This document shows positions 45,653-55,972 of a stretch of 64,000 bases of DNA, piece by piece. The stretch covers positions 58,453 to 122,452 of the forward strand of contig NZ_JAHRBL010000012.1 of the NCBI RefSeq assembly GCF_019693445.1, in the 5' to 3' direction. How positions within the stretch are numbered: the first letter of the stretch is position 1; every line of letters starts with the position of its first letter. Made by a program: the position numbers and the translations under genes. The notes beneath the pieces are model-generated. The model had not been told where the DNA came from. It saw only the letters and a program-made list of their open reading frames with translations, and ran no database searches. The DNA is from Deinococcus aquaedulcis. Its GTDB lineage: Bacteria > Deinococcota > Deinococci > Deinococcales > Deinococcaceae.

Positions 45653-46195
45653 ATGCGCAGCCGCCGCGTGCGGGCGGCCCAGATTTTGCTGGGCGCCCTG
45701 ATTGTGCTGAACGTGCAGCAGGCGTGGGCCCACAACTGGTGGTTCTGGCACTGGGACCAGAGCACCCTGGGCGTGGGCATCTGGAACGATCTGGCCGAGG
45801 CCGAGGCGGTGCGCGCCGAGTGGGACAGCCGCACGGACCTGAGCCTGCCCCGGCGCAGCAGCCACACCGACCTGAGTGTGTTTGGCGGCAACTTTGGCGA
45901 CACCGGCTGGTGGGGGCTGGCCAGCATTGAGGGCTGGGGCCTGGACTGGCCCTGGCACTGCCCCACCATCGTGGCCTGCCGGGTCACCCACGGCCACGCC
46001 CGCTTCAACTCCTTCTACGGTGGCACCACGGGCACGGGCTCGGGCAGCGACAAGCGCGGGGTCTACTGCCAGGAAGTAGGGCACCTGTTTGGCCTGGACC
46101 ACAGCAACACTGGCGACTGCATGGGCAAGGGCTACTTCAACAACGTCAACCTCACCGGCCCGCACAACTGGTCGGATATCAACAGCCGGTACTGA
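45653..46195 (+). CDS. Exported metzincin-like protein with Gln at the first zinc-ligand position
   Basis: A 180-residue protein with a signal peptide (AAQILLGALIVLNVQQAWA). The mature sequence is Trp/His-rich (HNWWFWHWDQSTLGVGIWND). The metzincin-type site reads YCQEVGHLFGLDHSNTGDCMG: the general base Glu, the second and third His, and the downstream Met-turn-like CMG are present, but the first His of HExxHxxGxxH is Gln. Another His-rich stretch (VACRVTHGHARFN) lies about 30 residues upstream. It may be a protease using a different ligand, or an inactive relative. The gene at 46209 follows 13 bases later, so the two are an operon. Confidence 0.68.
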   Translation: MRSRRVRAAQILLGALIVLNVQQAWAHNWWFWHWDQSTLGVGIWNDLAEAEAVRAEWDSRTDLSLPRRSSHTDLSVFGGNFGDTGWWGLASIEGWGLDWPWHCPTIVACRVTHGHARFNSFYGGTTGTGSGSDKRGVYCQEVGHLFGLDHSNTGDCMGKGYFNNVNLTGPHNWSDINSRY

Positions 46196-46208
46196 GAGGG
46201 GGCCTGCC

Positions 46209-46934
46209 ATGAAACTTCCTATCGTTCTGGCGCTTCTGAGTGGCCTGCTGGTGACGCAGTGGCTGGTGCCCGTGCGGCCCCGGGGCCTGCAGACCCCGCC
46301 CGGCATGCACGCCAGCTGGGTCCATTTCGCCCGCTCACTGGACGAGGCGGTCAAGCTCTCGCAGGTCGTGGTGGTGGCGCGCGTGGTGGGCGTCAAGCGC
46401 GCCAGCGACCTGACGGTGAAGGCTGAGGGCGAACCCGGCGGCGTGGACCGCGTGCCCGCCGAGCGGGTGCTGCTGGACGTGCAGGCGCTGTACGGCACGG
46501 CCCCGGCGCAGCTCACCCTCTTTCATACGGGCACGAGCACCGGGCAGCTGACCGACAAAACGCCACCTGAAAAAGCCAGGGACCAGAAGCCTATGGATCA
46601 TCACGCGCCCACCCAGACCACCTCGCGCACCACGCTCCTGGAGGACGACCCGGAATACAAGGAGGGCCAGCAGTATGTGCTCTTCCTGCGCCCGGGCCCC
46701 ACCCTGGACGGCACCAGGACCCTGCGCGTCATTGCCCCCGAAGGCCGCTACGAACTGCAGGGGAGCCGCCTCGTGCCTGTGACCACGCGCGGCGCGGCCA
46801 AGGAAATCGCCAGCCTCAGCTTGCCCCAGCTGGCTGAGCGCCTGAAGGCCATGTCCAGAACTCGGTTCCCGAACGTGGATATCCGTCCGCTGCCGAACTT
46901 CCCGCTGACGCCCACCCTGCCCACACCTCCCTGA
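46209..46934 (+). CDS. Exported protein co-transcribed with the metzincin-like gene
   Basis: A 241-residue protein with a signal peptide or N-terminal anchor (LPIVLALLSGLLVTQWLVPV). The mature part has a beta-rich core (LSQVVVVARVVGVKRASDLT, PAERVLLDVQALYGTAPAQL, TLFHTGTSTG, EGQQYVLFLRPG, LRVIAPEGRYELQGSRLVPV). This pattern is typical of small secreted proteins of OB-fold or lipocalin size. A charged, His-containing stretch (KARDQKPMDHHAPTQTTSRT) sits in the middle. The ending is proline-rich. The 13-base spacing after the metzincin-like gene implies one message; it may be an inhibitor or partner, which is inference. No family recognised. Confidence 0.65.
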   Translation: MKLPIVLALLSGLLVTQWLVPVRPRGLQTPPGMHASWVHFARSLDEAVKLSQVVVVARVVGVKRASDLTVKAEGEPGGVDRVPAERVLLDVQALYGTAPAQLTLFHTGTSTGQLTDKTPPEKARDQKPMDHHAPTQTTSRTTLLEDDPEYKEGQQYVLFLRPGPTLDGTRTLRVIAPEGRYELQGSRLVPVTTRGAAKEIASLSLPQLAERLKAMSRTRFPNVDIRPLPNFPLTPTLPTPP

Positions 46935-47085
46935 GAGCGGTCACCACAAGCCCTGAGGGTGAACCCTTCGGGGTATGTGAGGCGAGCGGCACGAATGACC
47001 GTGACAGACAGCGGTTGGGGTGGCGTTAAGGGGGGGGCGTTCTTCCCCTCAGCGGAACGGAGCACTGCTGTGACAGCACAACAAA

Positions 47086-47112
47086 GCCCCCCGTGCAGAT
47101 GACGGGGGGCTG
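47086..47112 (-). terminator. Terminator of the CRP-family gene
   Basis: Perfect 10-bp stem AGCCCCCCGT (47086-47095, read as AGCCCCCCGT/ACGGGGGGCT with 47103-47112), 7-base loop, followed on the minus strand by TTTGTTGT. Confidence 0.8.
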
Positions 47113-47126
47113 GCGGGTGGGCTGGT

Positions 47127-47732
<606 letters not shown>

Positions 47733-47796
47733 TGTGTCGCCTCCTGAGGCGGAAGTGGTGGGAACTGTGGGCCGGGACCATTCCCGACGTGCTCAC

Positions 47797-47825
47797 AGTG
47801 TAACCCAAAATCACTTTTTTGTAAA
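47797..47825 (-). promoter_or_regulatory. Promoter of the CRP-family gene
   Basis: On the minus strand TTTACA (47820-47825) and TACACT (47797-47802) are exactly 17 bases apart, with an AT-rich upstream region. The leader to the start codon is about 60 bases. Confidence 0.8.
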
Positions 47826-47958
47826 CAGTTTTGTTTCTTTAATCCGTATTGAGCTTACAGACTGGCCGACAGGTCATGTGGCAGCCGAGGTGCGCTGGGT
47901 GGGCATTTCTGGCAGGGTGCCCCGCCGCTCGTCTCTCATCAGTGGCCCATGAAGGTGC

Positions 47959-47986
47959 AAAAAAAACCGGGGCGCAGGAGCCCCGG
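47959..47986 (-). terminator. gyrA terminator
   Basis: CCGGGG (minus strand, 47986-47981) and CCCCGG (47972-47967) form a GC stem with an 8-base loop, followed by eight T residues. It ends gyrA transcription about 20 bases after the stop at 48006. Confidence 0.9.
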
Positions 47987-48005
47987 CTTTCGGTCACGCT
48001 GACGC

Positions 48006-50441
<2,436 letters not shown>

Positions 50442-50661
50442 GTGGCTCCAGTCAGGGGGCTGCGCGGCGCAGAGGTGGCCGCCGCAGTCCAGAATGTCGA
50501 GGCCCGGCCTTTCCGGGAATGGAGAGATTCTATCACGAAATTCTGTTTAAGGCGTAATAGAGTCCGCTCCCTCAGTGTACCTATTGTAGCCCAAAAGCCG
50601 CGCGGAGAACGCGATTCCGCCCACCCCGCCGGGTGGGGCCTGGGCCTCACACTGGCCCTCC
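50442..50661. promoter_or_regulatory. Divergent promoter region of gyrA and a phosphatase
   Basis: About 220 bases with an AT-rich core (50528-50595). On the minus strand TAGAAT (about 50530-50535) is a reasonable -10 box for gyrA. On the plus strand TATTGT (about 50582-50587) could serve the phosphatase. I looked for the 17-bp radiation/desiccation response palindrome reported upstream of gyrA in some Deinococcus and did not find a convincing match. Confidence 0.45.
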
Positions 50662-51342
50662 ATGACCTTCTCTCCAGACGGCGCCCTGAACTTTCGCCAG
50701 ACCCTGCCCGGCCTGTTCCGCAGCGGCAATCTCAGCCGTCTAAGTGAACCGGGGAAACAGGCCATTCAGAACGGCAACTTTGCCCGCATTCTTGATCTTC
50801 GCACCCGGGCAGAGCGTGTCTCTGACGCGCCGCCCTTCCTGGGTACCGCTGGGTACCTCAACCTTTCTGTGTTGCCCTACCGCCACCGCGCACTGAATGA
50901 GGCCACCGCCGCTGCGACCTGCAATGCCGATATTGGCCGGGCCCTGCTGGAACACGGCGCCAATCAGGTGGTGGCGGTGCTGGGGGCCATTCTGGATGCG
51001 CCCCGGGGGCCGGTGCTGATTCACTGTCACGCGGGTAAGGACCGCACGGGCCTGATCAGCGCCCTGTGCGGGGAACTGGCCGGGCAGTCCCGGGAACAGA
51101 TTGGCGCGGATTACGCGGCCTCTGGGCCTGCACTCACTGCGTTCTACGCCGAGCAGCGGCGCAGGAAGACGCCGGAACAATGGGCCCGCCTGGAGCCTTT
51201 TGTGCCCAGCCAGCCCCAGGACGTCCTGCGGCCCCTGGCGTTTCTGGACGAAGCCTGGGGGGGCACAGAGGCCTACCTGAATGCGCACGGCTTTGGCCCG
51301 GACGATTCACGCGCCCTGGCCCAGCGCCTGCTGGGCGTGTAA
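50662..51342 (+). CDS. Tyrosine-protein-phosphatase-like protein (Y_phosphatase3 family)
   Basis: A 226-residue protein with the order of PTP-type bacterial phosphatases: LPGLFRSGNLSRLSEPGKQA, ARILDLRTRAERVSD, and the P-loop VLIHCHAGKDRTGLISAL (Cys-x5-Arg, about residues 119-136), followed by a helical tail. HCxAGKDRTG is the form found in the Y_phosphatase3 family, which removes phosphate from tyrosine, serine or lipids. No signal peptide, so cytoplasmic. It is divergent from gyrA. It is followed 85 bases later by the roadblock operon, which has its own -10 box. Confidence 0.88.
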   Translation: MTFSPDGALNFRQTLPGLFRSGNLSRLSEPGKQAIQNGNFARILDLRTRAERVSDAPPFLGTAGYLNLSVLPYRHRALNEATAAATCNADIGRALLEHGANQVVAVLGAILDAPRGPVLIHCHAGKDRTGLISALCGELAGQSREQIGADYAASGPALTAFYAEQRRRKTPEQWARLEPFVPSQPQDVLRPLAFLDEAWGGTEAYLNAHGFGPDDSRALAQRLLGV

Positions 51343-51427
51343 TCCCTGGTGCCCCCAATTGCCCCCACCGCGCCGCGTCCCGGTCTTTCGTCCCTGCGTC
51401 GCCACTGGCCCTTATGATGTTCTCAGC

Positions 51428-51778
51428 ATGCTCGATCACCTCTCCCAACTTGTTAAAGACGTGGACGGCGCGTGGGCTGCGGCCATCGCCGGGCTGGACG
51501 GCCTGCTGATTGAAGGCCACAGCACCACCGACACCGATCTGAGCCTTCTGGTGGCCGAGCACGCGGGCCTGTTCCGGGTGGCCAGGTCCGCCTACGACAT
51601 GACGCTGGGCGGCGGCCAGACGCGCGAACTGTACGTGCGCGGCGAGCGGCTGGCGGTGTATCTGCACCCGGTCAAGACCGATTACTTTCTGCTGCTGGCC
51701 ATTGACGGCCGCAGCAACCTGGGCCAGGCCCGGCTGTATGGCCGCGACGCCGCCCGCAAACTGGAGGCCACGCTGTGA
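51428..51778 (+). CDS. Roadblock/LC7-domain protein 1 of 3
   Basis: A 116-residue protein consisting of one roadblock/LC7 domain: LSQLVKDVDGAWAAAIAGLDGLLIEGHS (shortened: DGAWAAAIAGLDGLLIEG), a central helix, and a beta hairpin GERLAVYLHPVKTDYFLLLAIDG (shortened: LAVYLHPVKTDYFLLLA). Roadblock proteins dimerise and regulate small Ras-like GTPases such as MglA, or act in other scaffolds. ATG 51428 lies 9 bases after TATGAT (51413-51418) with no SD, so the transcript is nearly leaderless. The stop overlaps the next gene by 4 bases. Confidence 0.8.
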   Translation: MLDHLSQLVKDVDGAWAAAIAGLDGLLIEGHSTTDTDLSLLVAEHAGLFRVARSAYDMTLGGGQTRELYVRGERLAVYLHPVKTDYFLLLAIDGRSNLGQARLYGRDAARKLEATL

Positions 51779-52116
51779 TTCTTGATCCTCTGCGCACCCT
51801 GCCCGGCGTGGTGGCCGCCGCGCTGGTGGGTCCCGACGGCCTGACCATTGAAGGCCACGGCGACGGCGGCGACGCCCTGGCGGCCGAACTCAGCGCCCTG
51901 CGGGTGGGCATGGACCGCACCTGCCGCCGTTTGGGGGCGGGCGAGGTGACCCGCATCGCCTTTACCAGCGAGCGCATTGAAGTGGTGGCTGTAACCATCG
52001 CCGATTTTATTCTGGGCGCCGCCATGGCGCGCGGCACCGACACCCGCACCGCCCAGCAGACTTTGGCGCGCATTGTGCTGGACCTGCCCAACCTGCCCCG
52101 CACGGAGGGCGCGTGA
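51775..52116 (+). CDS. Roadblock/LC7-domain protein 2 of 3
   Basis: A 113-residue roadblock/LC7 protein: LRTLPGVVAAALVGPDGLTI followed by EGHGDGG, an amphipathic helix (AAELSALRVGMDRTCRRLGA), and strands VTRIAFTSERIEVVAVTIAD and FILGAAMA. Residues EGH match those of protein 1 at the same place, so the genes are duplicates that have diverged. GTG 51775 overlaps the previous stop (GTGA) and the stop overlaps the next start in the same way, so the three proteins are made in a fixed ratio and may form heteromers. Confidence 0.8.
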   Translation: MILDPLRTLPGVVAAALVGPDGLTIEGHGDGGDALAAELSALRVGMDRTCRRLGAGEVTRIAFTSERIEVVAVTIADFILGAAMARGTDTRTAQQTLARIVLDLPNLPRTEGA

Positions 52117-52433
52117 TCGCAGAGCTGCTGTCGGTACGGGGCGTGCGCCACGCCGCGCTGGTCTCGGCCGACGGTCAGGTGGTGGCCAAGGCCGGCCTGA
52201 GCGACGAGCAGACGGCCGCCGAACTGACCCTGGTGGCCGCCGGGCGCGCGGTAATCGGCAGCCTGCAGACCAACCTGAAAAGCGCCAGTTGGCAGGAACT
52301 GCTGCTGGACGTGGACGGCGGCCCCGTGCTGCTGACCCCCCACGGCGACCAGATTCTGCTGACCGCCTTTGATGAAGTGGGGAGCCTGGGCCGCGTGCGC
52401 TTCGCCGTGCGGCGCCTGCTGGGCAACGCCTGA
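52113..52433 (+). CDS. Roadblock/LC7-domain protein 3 of 3
   Basis: A 106-residue roadblock/LC7 protein starting at GTG 52113: LLSVRGVRHAALVSADGQVV, helix DEQTAAELTLVAAGRAVIGS, and strands SWQELLLDVDGGPVLLTPHG, DQILLTAFDE. It keeps the helix-strand-helix-strand order of the other two but differs in sequence. The last gene of the trio; hemB follows 89 bases later with its own -10 box. No MglA/Ras-type GTPase gene is in the window, so the partner is either elsewhere or of another kind. Confidence 0.78.
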   Translation: MIAELLSVRGVRHAALVSADGQVVAKAGLSDEQTAAELTLVAAGRAVIGSLQTNLKSASWQELLLDVDGGPVLLTPHGDQILLTAFDEVGSLGRVRFAVRRLLGNA

Positions 52434-52522
52434 CCAGCGCGTCCACTTCCCTTGAGCCGGCCCAGGCCCTTTGGCGTGGGCCGCGTTCATTTGCCCCGGC
52501 GGCCAGACGCTAGCGTGGGAAC

Positions 52523-53507
<985 letters not shown>

Positions 53508-53527
<20 letters not shown>

Positions 53528-53705
53528 GGACAAATCAAGAAGGGCGAAGGGCCGCCCCTGAGCCTGGGGCCCCAGGAGCAGGTGAGCCTATGAGGACAAA
53601 TCAAGAAAGGCGAAGGGCCGCCCCTGAGCCTGAGGCCCCAAGAGTAGGTGGGCCTATGAGGACAAATCAAGAAAGGCGAAGGGCCGTCCCTGAGCCTGTG
53701 GCCCC
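53508..53705 (+). repeat. Three tandem 66-bp repeats starting within the hemB 3' end
   Basis: Units 53508-53573, 53574-53639 and 53640-53705 are nearly identical; each contains (G/T)ATGAGGACAAATCAAGAA then GGCGAAGGGCC. The unit length is exactly 22 codons, so the reading frame is kept. Differences among units are single substitutions. The first unit begins in the last codons of hemB, as if the hemB end had been duplicated. Confidence 0.95.
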
Positions 53706-53742
53706 TTCTATGCCGCTGCCCCAGAGCTGGGTGCGCGCATGA
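53524..53742 (+). CDS. Small ORF built from the 66-bp repeat, coupled to hemB and a phosphatase gene
   Basis: An intact 72-residue frame made of MRTNQEGRRAAPEPGAPG-type units: each unit is MRTNQE(G/R)RRA(A/V)PEP(x)AP followed by a short variable end, and the third runs on into SMPLPQSWVRA. It starts at ATG 53524, overlapping the hemB stop (ATGA), and ends at 53742, overlapping the phosphatase start at 53739 (ATGA). No family is recognised; the sequence is basic and proline-rich, with each unit carrying its own ATG. It may encode a real peptide or be only a translational bridge that couples hemB and the phosphatase. Confidence 0.45.
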
Positions 53743-54278
53743 CCAGCGCCCAGAACCCCATTCGCGTGGACTGGGTGCCCACCAGCCTGTGGCCCGGCCA
53801 GCTGGGCCTGACCTTCGCCCCGGGCAAGAAGGGCAGCAGTGTGTACCAGCCCGGCGTGGTCCACGACCGCGAGCTGGCAGCCGACATGCAGACGCTGGCC
53901 CGCGAGGGCACCCAGGTGATTGCCCCGCTGCTGGAAGACTTTGAATTCGACCTGCTGGGCCTGGAGGGCTACCACGACGCCGCCGGGGCCCACGCGCTGG
54001 CGGTGGCGCCGTATCCCATCCCCGACCAGGGCGTGCCCCGCGATACGGCCGCCTTTGCCGCCTACCTCGACGAACTGATGACGCACCTGCTGGACGGGCG
54101 CCGGGTCGTGGTGCACTGTCGGGGCGGCCTGGGCCGGGCGGGCCTGACCGCCGCCTGTCTGCTGGTGCAGGCCGGGCTGGACCCCCAGGCCGCCATAGCG
54201 CTGGTGCGCGCTGCCCGCAGCCCCCACGCCATTGAGACGGCGGAGCAGGAGGCGTTTATCCACGACTTCGCCCGGTAA
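53739..54278 (+). CDS. Dual-specificity-phosphatase-like protein
   Basis: A 179-residue protein of the CDKN3/DSP-like phosphatase group: VDWVPTSLWPGQLGLTFAPG KK-type start (first part VDWVPTSLWPGQLGLTFAPG), QVIAPLLEDFEFDLLG, YPIPDQGVPRD and the P-loop VVVHCRGGLGRAGLTAACLL (Cys-x5-Arg, about 123-142), then helical tail AIALVRAARSPHAIETAEQE. It is cytoplasmic. The conserved Asp in the PIPDQGVP loop is the usual general acid. The ATG overlaps the end of the repeat ORF, so its translation depends on that frame or on re-initiation. Confidence 0.88.
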   Translation: MTSAQNPIRVDWVPTSLWPGQLGLTFAPGKKGSSVYQPGVVHDRELAADMQTLAREGTQVIAPLLEDFEFDLLGLEGYHDAAGAHALAVAPYPIPDQGVPRDTAAFAAYLDELMTHLLDGRRVVVHCRGGLGRAGLTAACLLVQAGLDPQAAIALVRAARSPHAIETAEQEAFIHDFAR

Positions 54279-54284
54279 GAGTGT

Positions 54285-54782
54285 TCAGGTCTGCGGCACG
54301 TCGTGGGCGGCCAGTTCGCCGGACAGCACCTCACAGAACGCGTCTTCGTTTTCCAGGCTGCTCAGGGTCAGGCGTACGGCTTCGCCTCCCTCGCGGTGGA
54401 AGACAATGCGGCGCAGGCGTTTGCCCAACTGCCACTGGGCCCCCCGCAGTTCGTCCCAGCGCAGCCTGTGGGCCACCGCCCGGTAGGCCAGCGGGTCGTG
54501 CTCCATGAAGGTCAGGCCCTCGGCGCTCACCTGCGGGGGCTGACGCAGCAGCTGCGCGGTGGTCCAGTTCACATAGAGTAGATACGGCCCCATGCCCAGT
54601 GCCACCCAGCGCACCCAGCCGTCCATAAAGCCAGTCACGCCCGCCCAGACAAAGCCCAGCGCCATGGCGGCGACCAGCCACATGGCGCCCCGGGTACTGC
54701 GGACATAGGCCGAGCGGTACTGGCCGCTCAGCAGCGGTGGGGCGGCAGGGGGCGGGGCTTCCGGCGACAGGGGCAGGCTCAT
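54285..54782 (-). CDS. Small membrane protein with PH-like cytoplasmic part
   Basis: A 165-residue protein with two adjacent transmembrane segments (MWLVAAMALGFVWAGVTGFM and WVRWVALGMGPYLLYVNWTT, about 35-75). These are followed by a soluble part of alternating strands (GLTFMEHDPLAYRAVAHRLR, WDELRGAQWQLGKRLRRIVF, GEAVRLTLSSLENEDAFCEV). This looks like the PH-like domain of bacterial PrsW/YdbS-type membrane proteins. The N-terminus is proline-rich. It converges on the phosphatase gene with a 6-base gap. Function unknown. Confidence 0.62.
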   Translation of the reverse strand: MSLPLSPEAPPPAAPPLLSGQYRSAYVRSTRGAMWLVAAMALGFVWAGVTGFMDGWVRWVALGMGPYLLYVNWTTAQLLRQPPQVSAEGLTFMEHDPLAYRAVAHRLRWDELRGAQWQLGKRLRRIVFHREGGEAVRLTLSSLENEDAFCEVLSGELAAHDVPQT

Positions 54783-54876
54783 GCGCTGAACGTAGCGAAA
54801 AAGAGAGCGCCGCGTGACCGCACCTTCGCCGGGGCCTCACGCGGCGCTCCGCTGCGCGACCTACACTGTCGGCACC

Positions 54877-55365
54877 ATGTCTAAGACGTTTCTTGGCGCG
54901 GCGCTCCTGGCGCTGCTGGCCGCCTGCGCCCCGGCAATGACCACGGCCACGCCGGGCCGCATCGTGAACGCCGCCACGGGCGAGGAAGGCACCGTGACCT
55001 TCACGCGCGGGACCCTCTCGCCCCGGCTGGGCGACCCGTTTGCGCCGGACAACGCCACCATCCGCATCGGCCAGCGCACCTACACGGGGCGCACCTACCT
55101 GATTGGCAACGGCAGCCTGCCCGGTGGCCTGGGGGTCAGCGTGGCGTTTGGCGCCTCCAACACCGGCTCGGCGCCAGCGGCCTTCGAGACGGCCACGCGG
55201 GTGGACGCCGGGCGCTCCGTGCCCGCCTACACCGGCAACCTGATCGCCCGCGCCCAGGGTGAACCAGCGGCGCTGCTGACCTGCACCCTGACCGTGGACG
55301 CCCAGGAACGCGGCATTGGCGAGTGCTTTGACGGCGCGGGCGTGCGCTACGCCCTGCAGTTCTGA
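54877..55365 (+). CDS. Lipoprotein, function unknown
   Basis: A 162-residue protein with a clear lipobox (LALLAAC, Cys17). The mature part reads as a beta-sandwich: PGRIVNAATGEEGTVTFTRG, ATIRIGQRTYTGRTYLIG, LGVSVAFGASNTGSAPAAFE, NLIARAQGEPAALLTCTLTV, ERGIGECFDGAGVRYALQF. Two cysteines near the C-terminus (LTCTL, GECFD) could pair. No catalytic motif. ATG 54877 lies 9 bases after TACACT (54862-54867) and lacks an SD, so it is nearly leaderless. It is divergent from the membrane protein at 54285. Confidence 0.75.
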   Translation: MSKTFLGAALLALLAACAPAMTTATPGRIVNAATGEEGTVTFTRGTLSPRLGDPFAPDNATIRIGQRTYTGRTYLIGNGSLPGGLGVSVAFGASNTGSAPAAFETATRVDAGRSVPAYTGNLIARAQGEPAALLTCTLTVDAQERGIGECFDGAGVRYALQF

Positions 55366-55375
55366 TAAGGATTCC

Positions 55376-55406
55376 GGTTCATCAGTTATGCAATAACTGA
55401 TGAACC
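55376..55406. repeat. Perfect 14-bp palindrome with 3-base loop
   Basis: GGTTCATCAGTTAT-gca-ATAACTGATGAACC, starting 11 bases after the lipoprotein stop. It is AT-richer than the surroundings and lacks a T-run, so it does not look like an ordinary terminator. Confidence 0.75.
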
Positions 55407-55517
55407 CGACCGGAGGGCCTCGCAGAGCTGCGCAGCAGAGAAGGAAAAACGGTGACGGAGAGGAGTGGAAGCACCGCAGCGAAGCGGAGGGGCTGCAACG
55501 GATCATCCGGAAGCCGT
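55407..55517. other. Purine-rich intergenic stretch, possible small non-coding repeat
   Basis: About 110 bases with short internal near-repeats (GACGGAGAGGAGTGGAAGC, GCGAAGCGGAGGGGC) and a terminal AACGGATCATCCGG palindrome-like motif. With the preceding palindrome it resembles the dispersed small repeats known from Deinococcus genomes; no second copy is seen in this window. Confidence 0.4.
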
Positions 55518-55874
55518 ATGACCCGCCTGCCGGGGCGGCCCACCATCGTCTGCCTGTGCGGCAGCGTGCGCTTCCTGGCGGACTTTGACGCTGCTTCGCT
55601 GGCTGAGACACTCGCCGGACGCATGGTCCTCAGCGTGGGCAGCCACCGCCAGCGCGACGAGGACGCCCTGGGCCACCTACCGGCTGGGGAGCGGGCCGCT
55701 GCCCTGGACCGCCTTGCCGAACTGCACCGCCACAAGATTGACCTGGCCGACGAGATTCTGGTCATTAACCCGGGCGGCTACGTGGGCCACCACACCCAGC
55801 AGGAAATCGACTATGCCCGCGCCCAGGGCAAGCGGGTGCGCTGGCTGATGTGCCCAGAGAGGCCCGGCCTCTGA
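55518..55874 (+). CDS. Nucleoside 2-deoxyribosyltransferase-like protein
   Basis: A 118-residue protein: TIVCLCGSVRFLADFDAASL at the N-terminus (first strand plus CGS(V/T)RF loop), AGRMVLSVGSHRQRDEDAL, DRLAELHRHKIDLADEILVI, NPGGYVGHHTQQEIDYARAQ and GKRVRWLMCPE. This is the compact Rossmann-like family related to nucleoside deoxyribosyltransferases; the GGYVG..T..E helix carries the Glu used as nucleophile in the true enzymes. The substrate is unknown. ATG 55518 is chosen because homologues start just before the first strand; upstream sequence is the intergenic repeat. No SD. Confidence 0.8.
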   Translation: MTRLPGRPTIVCLCGSVRFLADFDAASLAETLAGRMVLSVGSHRQRDEDALGHLPAGERAAALDRLAELHRHKIDLADEILVINPGGYVGHHTQQEIDYARAQGKRVRWLMCPERPGL

Positions 55875-55972
55875 TTGCCCAGCGTCCCTTCAGCGCGGCG
55901 CGGCTTCGGGGCGCGGCGCTCCCCCTTTGGGGGTGGCATTTGTGCGGTGGCCTGGGGTGCCGATAATGAACC

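Noticed and set aside
50442..50661. Radiation/desiccation response motif upstream of gyrA
   Set aside because: Known Deinococcus sites are 17-bp palindromes of the TTATG-N7-CATAA type. The AT-rich core here matches only a few positions on either strand.
55921..55933. CCCCC-ttt-GGGGG hairpin before the fusion gene as a terminator
   Set aside because: The stem is only 5 bp with a 3-base loop, and it is followed by TGGCATTTG with no real T-run; evidence is too weak.
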